A program made the position numbers and the translations under genes. The notes beneath the pieces were generated by a model. The model worked only from the letters and a program-made list of their open reading frames with translations. It did not search any database and was not told where the DNA came from. DNA of 64,000 nt from Prototheca cutis (Eukaryota; Chlorophyta; Trebouxiophyceae; Chlorellales; Chlorellaceae), in the NCBI GenBank assembly GCA_002897115.2, contig BCIH01000012.1, positions 195,343-259,342 of the forward strand, given 5' to 3'. This document shows, in pieces, positions 46,641 to 58,800 of the stretch. Position 1 is the stretch's first letter; each line of letters starts with the position of its first letter.

Positions 46641-48731
46641 ATCAAGCAGAAATGCAAGTAAAGGAGAAGAGCATGCAGGAACTTGCAAGCATGGCGGACG
46701 CCAGGCATGCGGCAGCACTGGCGGAGCTGGAGGAAAGGAAGAAGCTCCATGCGGCGGCACTGGGATCCGGCCGCGGCCGTACCAGCGATGCGAGCACCAG
46801 TCTCAACTCAGGCACGTTTCTTCTGGTTTGCTGCTCTGTTGAGCAACCAGTGGTGCTGCCGTCTGAGATTCACTCACCATATGTGCACTTGGGTTCTGCT
46901 CCCTGTTCGATTGAGACCAAGCAATGGTCTGGACATTGACCACGGTCTCCTCGCCGACCGCGAACTCCATCGCAGACTTCTCGGTAGTGGTGGAGATTGC
47001 CCAGCAGGACTTGGGCTCCCTGATGGAACAAAAGGCCCGCCTCTGTGACTCTGTGCACCGTCTGCGCCAGATCGAGGCGGCCGTACACTCGGTGCGCACT
47101 TTCTTTTTGGGTGACATTCTTATTCTTGTCCGTGTTGGGGAGGCGTTGAGCGTTGAGGTGATGAGAACCCCAAAAGTCACTTTAAGAGGCGATAACCTTA
47201 TTGGATCGGTTGCTGCCCTGCCACTGTCACCACTGTCCATCAGGCCTTTGCGGCTGGGCCTGAAAGGGAATTGCAAGCTCTGGCTGTCACATTGCTGATT
47301 CATTCACCAAGCGAGTCTACCCTTCCACAGAGTTGCCAGAACATGTTCTCCAGCCTTGTGGCAACGGACATTCTGGATTTTGAGGAGGTGGTGCAGATGG
47401 AAACAGAGCATGGGGCAGCGCAGCCTAACAGGGACCGGCAGCATGACATCCCTGTGCTTCTTTCGGTATGGACAATGGCCTTGAAGGGCGGTGAATGAGA
47501 GCTTCTTGTCTTTGCTTGGTTCCAGCAGCCCTTGACACGATACTGGCCCCCAAACCATGCCATCCTGACCATGTGCATCACAGGGTATCGGTAGCCGCCT
47601 CAGGGCACTCCTGGCGTGGCGTGATGCTGAGCGCAAGCGCCAGCAGGTTGTCGACGATGACAGGCAACCTGATGATTCGCTGCATGCTGCAGATGGCGGG
47701 GACACTCCACTTCCAGGAGAGGCAGAGACAACCGATTTGGTCGAGCCCGGTGCTGTGATCAATGAGCTGCCAGCAGCCGCCAGTGAACATGCCGAGCCTG
47801 TGGAGGCCCGTGGGGGGGTTGGCAGTAGCCCCGTGGATGCCAGCGTCTCTCCGACAAACAACGCTGTGGATGTGCCTTTACCCTCGTGCGAACGCAAACC
47901 CCATGCTGAAGCAGACGGGCACGATGACTCGCCAGCTGGGCCAGACGGCATGGTGATAGTTTCCAAGGAATCCCGGCAGTCCAAGCCCATCTCGCTGCAT
48001 GAGAACACTGCCGCTGGGAAGCAGCTTCGCCATGGCTTCTGTCGGGGTACTCACATGGGCCCACTCTGGCTGCCCACAGCCTTGCCTGAGCAGGTGGGTC
48101 GTCTCTGCCAGAGGTGCTTGATGCCATGCTGGCTAGGGGATTGCTGGATACACCGGAGGCCCCAATGTACCTTTCTGAAAACTGGGCAGTGTTCCATGTA
48201 CTGGTCCATGCTGCTGCTAGGCTCCCACCCCGGCCAGCCTTCCATTCATTCTCATCGACTACAATGCAGCAGCGGCCAGCTCAGCGCCAGGGTGTGTTGC
48301 CTGAGAAGAAAGTCCAAAAATTGGTTGGCCACGTAGAGCTGCCGCCGCTTGCCGACGAAGACTCGTTCGATCCCAATCCTTACAACAGCGACGAAGACTG
48401 GCTCATAGACAGGTGCTGCCTGCATTTGAGTTTCGTTAGACGAGGGGTGGAAGTTGGCTGACTGCAAGGGGAAAAGGACCCCACTGATGCAGCACAAGAT
48501 CAGGGGCGACTTGGTGTGTCCAGCAACAGACAGCTGTCTTCAACGTTGGACAGCTGTCCCTGGCGGGGTTGGTGAGAAATGCACGTGATTGGCACTCAAG
48601 CATTCCCTGTCTCCTTCGCACTGCATAGAGAGTACCTGAAGCTCCGGGCTGCGCGGCTGACCGGTGCCAAGGCCAAGCCTCGGGGAGCGGGGCGGCCCGC
48701 GCGGCCTGGGGTCACACTGAGGAGTTTGTGA
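44388..48731 (+). CDS. large coiled-coil protein of unknown function
   Basis: At least a dozen small exons. The early ones are well phased: 44388-44453 (MSKAKGSTLALPKLLLRDEL), 44549-44701, 44847-44931 (RRQLTQVKTERADLLAAL), 45116-45221 (REDIRFYRAEVDAKKDWLN), 45363-45540, 45700-45969, 46129-46324. Later exons include MQELASMADARHAAALAELE, IAQQDLGSLMEQKARLCDSV, then a long acidic linker (about 47585-48095), LPEVLDAMLARGLLDTPEAP, DSFDPNPYNSDEDWLID and a basic C-terminus, GAGRPARPGVTLRSL. Most of the first two thirds is predicted heptad coiled coil rich in Ala, Glu and Arg. This architecture is common in cilium-, centrosome- or kinetochore-associated proteins, but no family signature is visible. 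The exons around 46440-46620 could not be resolved confidently. Confidence 0.65.
46608..46626. repeat. poly-C tract followed by CA repeat near a 3' splice site
   Basis: About 19 C residues followed by a short CA repeat in an intron of the plus-strand coiled-coil gene, ending about 20 bases before the CAG acceptor. The sense-strand orientation is C-rich, opposite to the G-runs seen near 5' splice sites elsewhere in the window. Confidence 0.85.
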
Positions 48732-48996
48732 CGGCTGCCTCTGTGGAGGGTATTCCAGACCTGCACCCTGAAACCGGCACCACTGTTGGCAGCCCATGCT
48801 GCGCCTTCATCTGTCCGTACAACCGATGAGGCCATGTTCATTTCAAAAAGATGGATCGCATCACGTTTCTGCGCTTCTCTCCTAAGCAAGCAAAGGCAAC
48901 CTTGATTTCATTTGTCTTGTTCATGGGCATGCTCCAGAGCATGCATGCATGTTGGAGGGTCATTGCAGACGGAATGACGTGAGGACACCAGAATCA

Positions 48997-51926
48997 TCAT
49001 GGCTGCTGTCCCAGGAGGATGACCATGGCATCGGCCGCGCTGCCCACGACCCGATCCGCTGCGCTTTCCAGCATGGTCTTTGGAAGGGTGTTGGTCACGG
49101 CGACGGTGAAGCAGCCCGCCCCCCGGGATGCGATGCATCCATTCACGGCGTCCTCCACTACCATGGCCCGACCGGGGTCGGTGCAGCCCAGACGCCGGAG
49201 GGCCTCCAGGTACACATCTGGCGCGGGCTTTCCCGCCGTCACGTACGCCGCGCTGACCACCTGGGGGTGGGGGTTTGGGAGTGAAGAAATGGCTGTGCAA
49301 CGCATTCGAGCAATCACATCCTCGACCTCCTAGCCAAGAAAAGAAACGGTAGTCGTACCAGGTCTTGGGGCACGAGACCAATCAGCCCTGAGCCGGTCAG
49401 ATTGCGCGCAATCTTGTCTGGGCTGCCGGATGATGCGATGGCGACGCCGAGGCCCGCAGCCTGTGCTGCCAGGATCAGCTCCCGGATGCCCGGGAAGCCG
49501 TTGATCCCGGCGTCGGTCAGTTCATGGAAGCAGGCTTCCTTGGCGGCGCAAAAGTCGGCAAACGCCTCTTGCATGCTGCCCGCTCCCTTGGCGACCCTGT
49601 GGTGTGGGGTGGGTGGGAGTTTCATGCGTCAGCTCCCGATCCCCATCTCTGCGCTGTGCTCAGCACCCAAGAAACACATCGTCATCATTTTCGTCATCAT
49701 CATCAGCAGCAGCATTAATCGAGTGCCTGCTCCCAGGAGCCCGAAACGCTAAGGGGGTTTCCTGGGCCCCTACCATGCACGCACTCGGGGTACTGCTGCC
49801 AGTAGTACTCGGCACAGCTCCGGAGATCCATGCCAAACACAGGGAAAAAGTCGTCGGGAAAGGAGTGCGGCACGTCCACACCAGACACCTGTGAGTTGGC
49901 GGATGTTTCAGTGGTGGCATGTTTGTAGCAAGGGCATCCTTGGCCGGGCAAAATTCTTGCTGTCGTTGACAGCACCAGAGACCATGACTGTGGTTTGAAT
50001 TGGTACGGGCAACGCCCTGCGCACAACTTTGCGCAGTGTTCCTTCCTTTCCAGCATTCACCCCCCTTACCCAAAAAATATCACGAAACCCGCTTGCCCTC
50101 AGGATGGCGCGGCGCAGGCTCTCGCAGCTGGGGCGCTCCGTGTCCACCATCACGCCATCACAGTCCAGGATCAAATGTGTGAAGCCCCCTGGCGGGATGG
50201 CCCGTGGTTGGGGGGCCTGGGCCGGAGGCGGCGCGGCCGGGGCAGCGGGCTCCGCAGCGGCTGTGTGGGACGGCGGGAAACGGGGTACACCGCGGGTGGC
50301 CCCCGCCGCCGCTGCCGCCGCAGCACCAGCATTTTCCAAGCCCCCCGGCGTCCCACGGATATCCATCCTGGCGGTGTGCAGCTGGAAAGCGGGAACGACC
50401 CAGCGCCCCGAGCTGTTCTGGATGCCGGCCCAGTTGTACGACCCGATGCGGGCACTGCACCCTGGGCAGTACAGCTTGCCCTGGGTTTGACCCTGACCCA
50501 GCTCCCCTGCCATCCAGGCCAGCGGCTCCACGAAAACAGAGGACTCGTCGGCGGTTGCGGTGTCCTTGCGCTGCCCTCCACGCTGTCGAATCTCTTTGTT
50601 CCGTTTCCGCCACCAAAACGCGGTGGGCCCTGGGCCGGAGGCGATGTCCAGCGCGTTGGTTGCTGAGGCGAGCAGCGCCCGGCACTTTCTGCAGCTGTAC
50701 GTCGTCGACGTTGGTGTTCCCGAAGCACCAGTCCCAGATGCCGCGGCGCCATCTACCTCAGGCAGGGCCGCAAGGTCCACTGCGCCGTTCTCCTCGTAGG
50801 CGACAGAGGCCTGGAAAGCACGAAACTCACGGTATTCGGCATTGCCAGAGTCCAGGCGATGGCCCATCTCACGGAACATCCGCAGCTGGTCCATGAATCC
50901 TGCACACGTGCCGTTGCAATCAGGAGCATTGTTGGCGGCGCGCTTTCGCAGGTGCACGGGCTCGTTGGCGCAAGGTGGTGAGAGATGGTCCTTGGTCAAC
51001 GAACAGCCCACACGGTTGGCTGGGTCGGTCAGCCACCCGAAGCGACAGACCAGCCGAGCCAATCACCGGTCCCAGTTGACTCACCTTCGTTGGGGCGCGC
51101 AGCGGGGTGCTCCTTCACAATCGCTTCCCACGCCCGGTTCTCATCCATGCCCTCAGCCTCCATCAAGTATGCGGCTGCAACCTGCAGTGTGGCGCGGCGG
51201 GCAAAGGGCATCAGCACTCTGCTGGTCGCAGGAAATGCGTGCATGCCTCGACAGGCAACCACGAGACATCCCAGCCCGAGTCCTGCCTTGACCCAACCCT
51301 TTCCATAAGAATGAATGCACAAGAAAGGGCAGCTCTCTGCCACCACCCAGCACCCGCGCACCGCGGGACTGCGGGAGACGCCTTGGGCACAGACCACCAG
51401 CACGGTGCCGCCGCCGGCCGTGGCCTCCCGGATGAACTGGTTTGTCCCCGGCAGGTGGACGAGCAGGTTTGCCGAGGGGACGTCCTCCAGGTCCACCCAG
51501 AGGGTGGACCTGGGGTCAAAACGAGCCTCATCATCAGGACCCGGCGGGGTGTTGTGCACCCTCTGTGGTTGGAGGTGAGCGGGGTATGGGCGCTCGGGCG
51601 TCAGACGACAAACGCAAGGTACATCTGGCCCATATGAATGCTATACTGGAGTTGATGCACATGATACATGAGTAAAAGTGCATCCCGACAGCAGCGGATC
51701 GCCTCCAAGCTCTCACCAGGAGGTGGGTGATGCCAAGTTCCTTGGCCTGCGCCACTGCCCCAGCCGGGCCGACATACAGGCCTTCAAGTGTGTTGGGGAC
51801 GGAACCATTCAGGATGCAGATTGGGCAGCGCAAATCCCATGTCCATTCACCCATGAATTTAAAAACCTGCATCGATCGCGCCGCTGATCCCTCGGGCACA
51901 CCTGGGGCAACGTTCACAGGGTCCAT
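48997..51926 (-). CDS. fusion protein: YVH1/DUSP12 dual-specificity phosphatase + HAD hydrolase
   Basis: N-terminal phosphatase: NTLEGLYVGPAGAVAQAKEL, WVDLEDVPSANLLVHLPGT, then the CX5R loop VVCAQGVSRSP spliced to VAAAYLMEAEGMDENRAWEA and HPAARPNEG, then FMDQLRMFREMGHRLD. The YVH1 zinc domain follows: YSCRKCRALLASATN, SSVFVEPLAWMAGEL, GKLYCPGCSARIGSYNWAGI and GRWVVPAFQLHTARMDIRG. An Ala/Pro linker in the same uninterrupted exon leads to HAD motif I (LILDCDGVMVDTE). Later exons give a cap region (PDDFFPVFGMDLRSC), motif II (GVAIASSGSPDKI), motif III (TAGKPAPDVYLEAL) and motif IV (AMVVEDAVNGCIASRGAG), ending at 48997. YVH1 acts in 60S maturation (release of Mrt4). The HAD half resembles small phosphatases of the beta-phosphoglucomutase type; its substrate is unknown. 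The His normally before the catalytic Cys is Val. The start at 51926 is the first Met of the exon. Confidence 0.88.
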
Positions 51927-52859
51927 GGCCGGTGCAGCGGGGCAGTCGCTGAACAGGCTTCCTCTGGGCAGTCCACGCCAGACAGGCGATACCAAGCAGC
52001 GCTTCGTCTGATAACTCGCGTTCTGATTGGTTACTGGCAGTGTACATGGGCTGCTGCATCGTGTTCGCCAGGCCCTCGCCAGGTTGTGGGCCCAGGTCAC
52101 TGGAATGTCATCGTGTGGCGGCTGGTCATGTTGTGTTGATCTTGGGGGTAAGAGCCCTGTCGCAACCGCATTCCATCATTTCAGAGAGTCACAGATCCGA
52201 AATCCTGCCCAGCAGGGCATTGCAATACTGCTCAAGACACAAGCACAAGAGCAATCCAACGACGGAGCATCTCACGGGAACGAACATGAGTTCTTGATCA
52301 GCGCTCATGCTTTGTGGGTCACATGGCTGGGCACCTCGCATTGCGCAGCCGAATGGCTCTCGCTGCTCGCATGGTGCTCCATGGGCGTGATGCCATGCTC
52401 AAGCCATCAGCGCACCAAAAGAATGGGGGTTGAGTTGACGGGCTGGCGACCAATTCAGGTGGTCACACTCACAATTCACTGTCCCAATTCCGCCAGTATA
52501 GCGTGCCCTTTGACCATCAGGCCGCCCAGTTGCGCCTGTCAGATGGTGCCACTGGCCCCCTAGAACAAGCCTCCACCCGCTCAAGTCGGCCCGGGGTCTA
52601 ACAAGGAGTCCAGGCGCAGGGACCTGTGGCTGAACAGTGCATGGGCTGCCCCGTGCTGGGAGGAAAGAAGGAACATCGAGGCACCCAGGAGGAGCATGGA
52701 CAGCATGCTCAGTGCGCAGAGCTGGGCGGGTGTGGAGCATGCCTTTGCCCCACTCAGGCACCCCCTGAGCCGACCCTGCTGACGGGGAGGGCGGTGGCGT
52801 ATGGAGTTGCGGGGGTTGTGAGTTGGAGCTGAAATCCGAGGCTGCCATGCAGGTTGAGC
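51927..52859. other. intergenic region between two minus-strand genes
   Basis: No supported coding sequence in about 930 bases. It should contain the transporter 3' end and the promoter of the phosphatase-hydrolase fusion. Confidence 0.45.
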
Positions 52860-54343
52860 TCAACAGGACCATGATCCCTGTCCCAGCTGCTTCGATCGGA
52901 ACCGTTGCGGCAGCGCGGCAATGACTCCAGCTCTCCATTTGGAGAGCAGCGGGCATGGCAGCAAGGCAGACAAGCACCCCGGCGCAGCAGCCAGCCAAGA
53001 GCGCCTCCACCTCACCTGGGCTGCTTTGTGGAGGGAGCCCAGCCAGGTTGCCAGGATTGGCACCTGAAGCGTCCCTGCATACATCGACACGCTCAGCAGG
53101 ATGCAGCCCACGCCGAGCAGGAACCAGGGCCCAGGAATCTGTTTCAGTGCCATTTGTGGGATGGTTGGGTATCGGTTTTCGTCGGCGATCTCTTCCAGGG
53201 AACAACCCCCTAACAACCCCCTCCCCCCCCACCCCCTTACATACACACACCTGGCCAAACAAGGGTACTGCTAGCGCCACAGTCAACACCACCGACACAG
53301 CCAGCGCAAAATTCTTGACCACGTTGTCGCAATGTTTCACCACGGCACCCATGGCCAGCCCGCCCACCGCCTGGAGGCCCACCACGGTCCACGCGATCGA
53401 ATCAAACCCCTGGAGCAGGCCAGCACTGCGGATGCGGTGGCCGTCACGTAGAATGACCATGGCTGCACTCAATGGCAGACCGAATGCGCCCAGTTGCACG
53501 TTGCGCACGACCAGCGACTGGCGCCGGTCGGACTTGAGGAATTTCTCAAAGTGCACACCGGCAAAGGCCGAGCTCAGGCCCGACACCGCGCATGCCAAGC
53601 TGCCCAGGAGCTGGGCGCCGTTTGAAGTTGGTGTTGAGGAGGCGGTGTCTACCGTTCCCCGAGCCCCACTTCCAGGCCCACTACTCGACCCGCCAGCGTC
53701 GCCGCCATTCAAGCTGACCAGGACCACCCCTAAAGAAAGTAAGGGAATGGAGGCCCACTGCATGGCGCGGAGGCGCTGGCCCAGCATCGCCCACGCCAGC
53801 ACCGCGGTGGGCACCAGCTTGAAGCCCTGCGTGAACACCTGGAAGGTGACCGCATCCAGACGGCCCGCGGCGGCAACCAGCAGCACCTGCTGCAGCACAA
53901 AACAGGCTGCGGGAACGGCCATGGGCGCTGCGCCTCGCAAGCTGCCCTGCAGCTGGGCCACGGGGCTGCTCTTGGCATTGCTACTGCCGCCCTCGTCGTG
54001 GCTCCAGGTCGCCACGGCCAGGCAGCACAGCGCCATCTTCACCGCCTCCGTCAGCAACACTGTGTGTGCCATGGTGTGGGTGGAAGCTGATTTGCACGCA
54101 CGGACCCAAGGGTATGCTGCCCAAGCTTGCAGACTGTCTTCCAACGAAAACCAAGCATCCAGTCCCCTCCATGTCACCTGTGACGGACGCGAGGTAGGGG
54201 GCCCCGGCCCTGGTTCGGGACAGTCGCAGACAGATGGACAGGGCCGTGCTCTGCAGGGTAAGGACCGCCATGGAGCCACCCGCGCGCCAGTTCCATCGTG
54301 ATCCGGCGACAGGAACATCGAGAACCTTGGTCTTCGAGTCCAT
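52860..54343 (-). CDS. nucleotide-sugar transporter (CMP-sialate/UDP-galactose type)
   Basis: Multi-spanning Golgi antiporter of the SLC35A-like family, exchanging a nucleotide sugar for the nucleoside monophosphate. The first exon is about 54343-54181 (MDSKTKVLDVPV, TLQSTALSICLRLSRTR, ending YLASVT). It joins in phase 1 to a long exon beginning VLLTEAVKMALCCLAVATW and containing AACFVLQQVLLVAAAGRLDA, VTFQVFTQGFKLVPTAVLAW, GSLACAVSGLSSAFAGVHFE, FEKFLKSDRRQSLVVRNVQL, GGLAMGAVVKHCDNVVKNFA and LAVPLFGQ. The last exon gives IPGPWFLLGVGCILLSVSMYAG and runs on to a stop at 52860, or is spliced earlier. About ten hydrophobic segments fit the family. The substrate cannot be read from sequence. Confidence 0.88.
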
Positions 54344-55817
54344 GCCGCAGCCCTCGACGAGTTGCGGAGGGAGTTTTCACAGCGTCATGCCGCCTGCACG
54401 CCCCGCCTTCGCCGATCCAGCAGCCATGCAGCGCTCAGAAGGCCTCGCGCCGAGTCCCACATAGTCTGGGTGTGCCCTCGCTCTGAGCACTCATGGTACG
54501 CTTCAAATCAACATTTACCACAAAAAAAAAATTGGAACTCTGCTAGCCTTGCTGGAGCTCCTATGAATGGGCCGGGGCATGCACGCCTTCCAAACACCTG
54601 ATCTGATTTTTAAGTCCAAAACAGACCACACGGGTGCATTGCGGTGGCGCACACATCCATCCCGTGACCGACAATCTCCCGTCGGCACCGCTTGCGTCTG
54701 CAAACTCCAACGGTCGGCCCAACACTGTCAGTGCCCATGGAGGGACCACGAACCTGTGCGCCCGGGCACACATCCGGCATACAATGTGGGGCGCACAGGT
54801 GCCTGTGATCCAGATGAAGACAGTCCCCTGGGACAGGTGAAATCGGCCTGCTGGGCACAGACGGGAAGCCCGGGGTCACACTCTGCACGAGATCCGAGTT
54901 GCAGCCTGGACAAAATGGGTGGTGGCATTGGGTTCCATACAGCATCAGCGTACACATTACCAGGTGGTATTCCACGATTGTGCATGCCATTGATAGGGCA
55001 GCAGTCGGCCAGCGGCACATGGCGATAACTCTTACGCGAGGCCGACTCCCACCTTCATGGTGTATGTCACAATAGAGCTGCCGACTCCAATGACACATTC
55101 CACACAGCAATGCATGCTGTTTCGCCATGAGAGAGCCCATCCCAGTCAATGCAAGGACCTACATGCCAACTGCCTTGACCCGCATCAACCCTCATCACAC
55201 GGCAGACCGCTGTCTGAGCGAGCGTGTGGCAGGGGATGAAGGGGTTTAGCCTTTCTGTAAAGCTCTTTGAACGCTGTAGCAGTGAGGTGCCATGGGGAGG
55301 CCAGGATAGCTTGGGTGGACCAGTGCCTGACAGTGCTGCTCCCCAAGCCACAGCCAGATTCATGGGTTTAGGAAAAGCCCTTAACCTGGCAGAGAGTTCC
55401 ACGCATGAATATCCGGAATACAAATTTCTGCTCGGCAGTAACATCGCTGTGCAAAGGGATCATCTTGTCTCGCCTGGCCATGTCCTCGGGCGATCACCTT
55501 TTGGGAGGGCGGGGAAGCAAAAACCCCCAAAACGGGAAACCCCGTCCTCCGATCCCCGATCCAGCGCAAGCGGTGAGCGAAGCTCAGGATGCAAAATAAC
55601 GAGATGGCCAGTGGTCGGACCGGGAACTGTGACCTTCTTGCAACATTTCATTCGCAATGTGGAATTCGTACTAGTGTCACTTGTGTGTGCCCTTGTGAAG
55701 CGATCGCGCGGCGCACCTCCGGACCAGACGGGCTTCCTCCGCGGGGCGGTCGCGCCTCTGGCCTCCGGGCTTCCGCAACCCTTTTTGCAACGCGGCTGCA
55801 TGGTGGTGTGAGGCGCC
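54344..55817. other. shared upstream region between transporter and ORP genes
   Basis: About 1.5 kb between divergent genes. No ORF with recognisable features. It contains a nine-base A run near 54522. Promoters for both neighbours should lie here. Confidence 0.45.
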
Positions 55818-58800
55818 ATGTCGAAGAAGCTTGATGAGGCGGATTTTGGTCTCCCCGCCATCCAGCAGTCTTTCCAGACGGCGGGGGACTGGTTCAAGGA
55901 CCTGGGACGAGCCCTGACCTTCCAGCTCCCTGAACCCTTGCCCCGCTCCGCCCTGGAGCGCACCTCCTTCGACCGGCCCCTCCCTCGGACTGGCCTACTG
56001 ACTGACAAGGAACAGGTTCGCAAGCGCGAGAATGGCGTTGGGGTCTACTGGCGCCTACTGTTCCCAGCGCACCGCAGGGCCGGGGTATCCGCCCGGCGTA
56101 TGCCGAGCTGCAAGGCTGCATCTCCTGCGCAGCGGTGTGGGTGATACATGGTTCAGACGCCGCCTGAATCACAGAACGTCCTCTACCCCTTAACAGATCG
56201 TGGTCGGCGTGCTCCTCAAGTATGTCAACCTGGGTGCGGGGTGGCGGCATCGCCTCTTTGTCCTCAAGGATGGCGTCCTCCGGTACTACAAGATCAAGGT
56301 TTGTGGATGTATTTGTTGGGCACTATTCTTTGGATGGATATTCTAAAACGCGGAGGGATGTGTGTGCGTGTGTGCGCGATGAAAGAACGACCCAGCCCAG
56401 CCCACATGAGAGACCTCCCCCTTTCTGCCACCTGGCTTCGACAGCAGGGCGTGCGGGTGCACCAGTTGCTGGAGACGCTTCGACGACAGGGCGAGGTGTT
56501 CCTGGTTGGGGCCGAAGTGGGTATGCTGGAGAACTCGGACATACGTGGAATACATTCCGGGTCGCGGACGCCAGGAGCAAACAGCTGCGCGCGGCTGCCA
56601 GCCGCACAGGGCGAGATGCACCTGCAGGTGGCCACCGTTCGCGACTCCACAGCCGACTACCGTAAATTTTACGTCCACACCGGCATGCAAGTCGTCTCCC
56701 TCCGTGCGGAATCCACGTGAGTTGTGTTAACTGGGGGCCTGGGGGGGAGCTCGTGCGCCCTGCATCACTGTGTGTGGTTCTATGTGTGTGGTTCATCCCT
56801 CCCCCCCTCCCCCCGCATTCTCCAATCTCTAATCCTCCCAACACCTCCTTCCACACACACCAACAACAACAGGGAGGACCGGTGGGTGTGGGTGGAGGCT
56901 CTACGGGCGGCCAAAGGTGCGTGGACAGGTCTGACGCCCTCGGAGGCGGGGGCGCTGGTCCGCGACCCTGGCGACCGCATCATCGCGGGGGACGATGCAT
57001 TCCTTGGATATCTGTCACAAGTGGAGGCAGCGCTCCAGGCACGAGGCGTGGACAGTCAAGCCCGGAAATATGTGGAGGACCTGCTCGTCCAGGTGAGCTG
57101 AATACGGGTGGTAATTGTTGTCTCCGGTGGTGTTGTGGAAGGAAATCTCGAGGGTTTCTCACAAGCTCCAGCCCTTGTTGGCGTGGGAGTGGCCTGCGGA
57201 ATGCACATGCGTTTGCGTGCACTCATCGTGCACCCTTGCCTCACCCTACCATCCCCCCAATTAAAACAACCCCGAAACAAAAGGAGCACCAGAAGCTGCA
57301 TCAGGTGATCGTGGCCGAAGAGAACAAGCGCACCTCTTTGCTCAAAAAGCTCTATATTCTGGAGGTGGGTGTGCATGGGCGTTTGCTGGGGTGCATGGAT
57401 CAGGGCTCCGACATGTGTGGAGTGAGGGTGCTAGCCCGCGGGCGGGGGGTCCCATTCAAGGCATCCTCGTCCTTCCATGTCGTCTTCCCTGGGTCAACAA
57501 CAACACGCCCTCTCCTCTCTCAGAACGACAAGCGCACTCTGGAAACGGCGATGGTGGTGGAAGGAGGGCAGCGCTCGTCCCGGTCCCTGCAAGCCAGTGA
57601 CTCTGCCTCCGGTGAGCCTGCACGGGCGAGCTTGTGCCCGTGTGAGTGTGGGTGTAGATGAGAAATGTGGAAGGCCACCCGCTTGGCAACCTATGACTGG
57701 TTTCAACCCTGCTCCCGTAGTCGGTTCAGATGACAAGGATGATGACAGCCCCGGACAGCTGTTCCCCAGCCAAAACCAGGAGTTTGAAAGCGACGATGTG
57801 AGCCACCATAGGATTGGTGGGGGGTGGCGACGGAGGAGGAAGAGGAAGAACATGGGGAGTCTGTGGATGCCTGTGCCAGGAACCAGAAACCCCAGGAACA
57901 AACATGCGTGAGCCCACCCGGCCCTGACAGGAATTTTTCGACGTGGAGGAGAACTTGACATCGCAGTCTGGGCGGCATTCGCGGGAGGGGAGCATGAGCA
58001 TGGTGGGCCTGACACCACGGGCGAGTGCAGGGGACTTGCAGCTGCTGAACATTCCGTCACGGAGCGCTTCTGCCGTCAGCGAAATCGCCGCAGAGAGCAA
58101 GCCTGCAGCAGTTGCACAGGTGTCGCCGGTGCAAAAACTCGCCGAAGCGAGCAAGCCACTCAAAGGCGACCCGGCTTGGCTCGTCGCAGAGCTCCGTGAG
58201 TTGTTGCCTTCTTTTTCAGAATGAAGGCTTGCTTCGTGTGTTGCGTGACTTGCGTCTGCTTTCTGCGTCCGCCGGGACCATCAGGTGAAGCGCAGTGTCT
58301 CCACGCTGGTCAATGGGCCCGCGCACTCAGAAACGCTAGAGCCATGTCCACTCACGAATAAATGCGCAGGCCGCGGCGTGCCGAAGCGACGGGCGGCGCT
58401 GCCGCCCCCCCGTCAGGCGGAGAAGACGGTGAGCCTGTGGAGCTTGATCAAGGGCATGGTGGGCAAGGACCTGTCCCGCGTGTGCCTGCCCGTGTACTTC
58501 AACGAACCGCTGTCGGCACTGGAGAAATCGGCCGAGGACTTGGAGTACTCAGAGCTCTTGGATGAGGCGGCGACGCTGCCACGCGGATCGCCCGACCGGC
58601 TGTTGCGGGTGGCGGCCTTTGCCGTCAGCGGCTATTCGTCCACCGTCGGCCGCACGGCCAAGCCCTTCAATCCGCTGCTGGGCGAAACGTACGAACTCAT
58701 TGCGCCCGAACGGGGCCTGAGGTTCATCGCGGAGAAGGTGGTGCACCACCCGACCATCATCGTGAATCACGCCGAGGCACGGCACTGGACGTTTGACAGC

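Noticed and set aside
52399..54318. 639-residue continuous minus-strand frame through the transporter locus
   Set aside because: Only its central part is transporter sequence; the C-terminal part reads through introns and loses membrane character, and the last true exon is in another frame.
55224..55811. 195-codon plus-strand frame upstream of ORP
   Set aside because: No recognisable domain; overlaps the region expected to be ORP promoter and leader.
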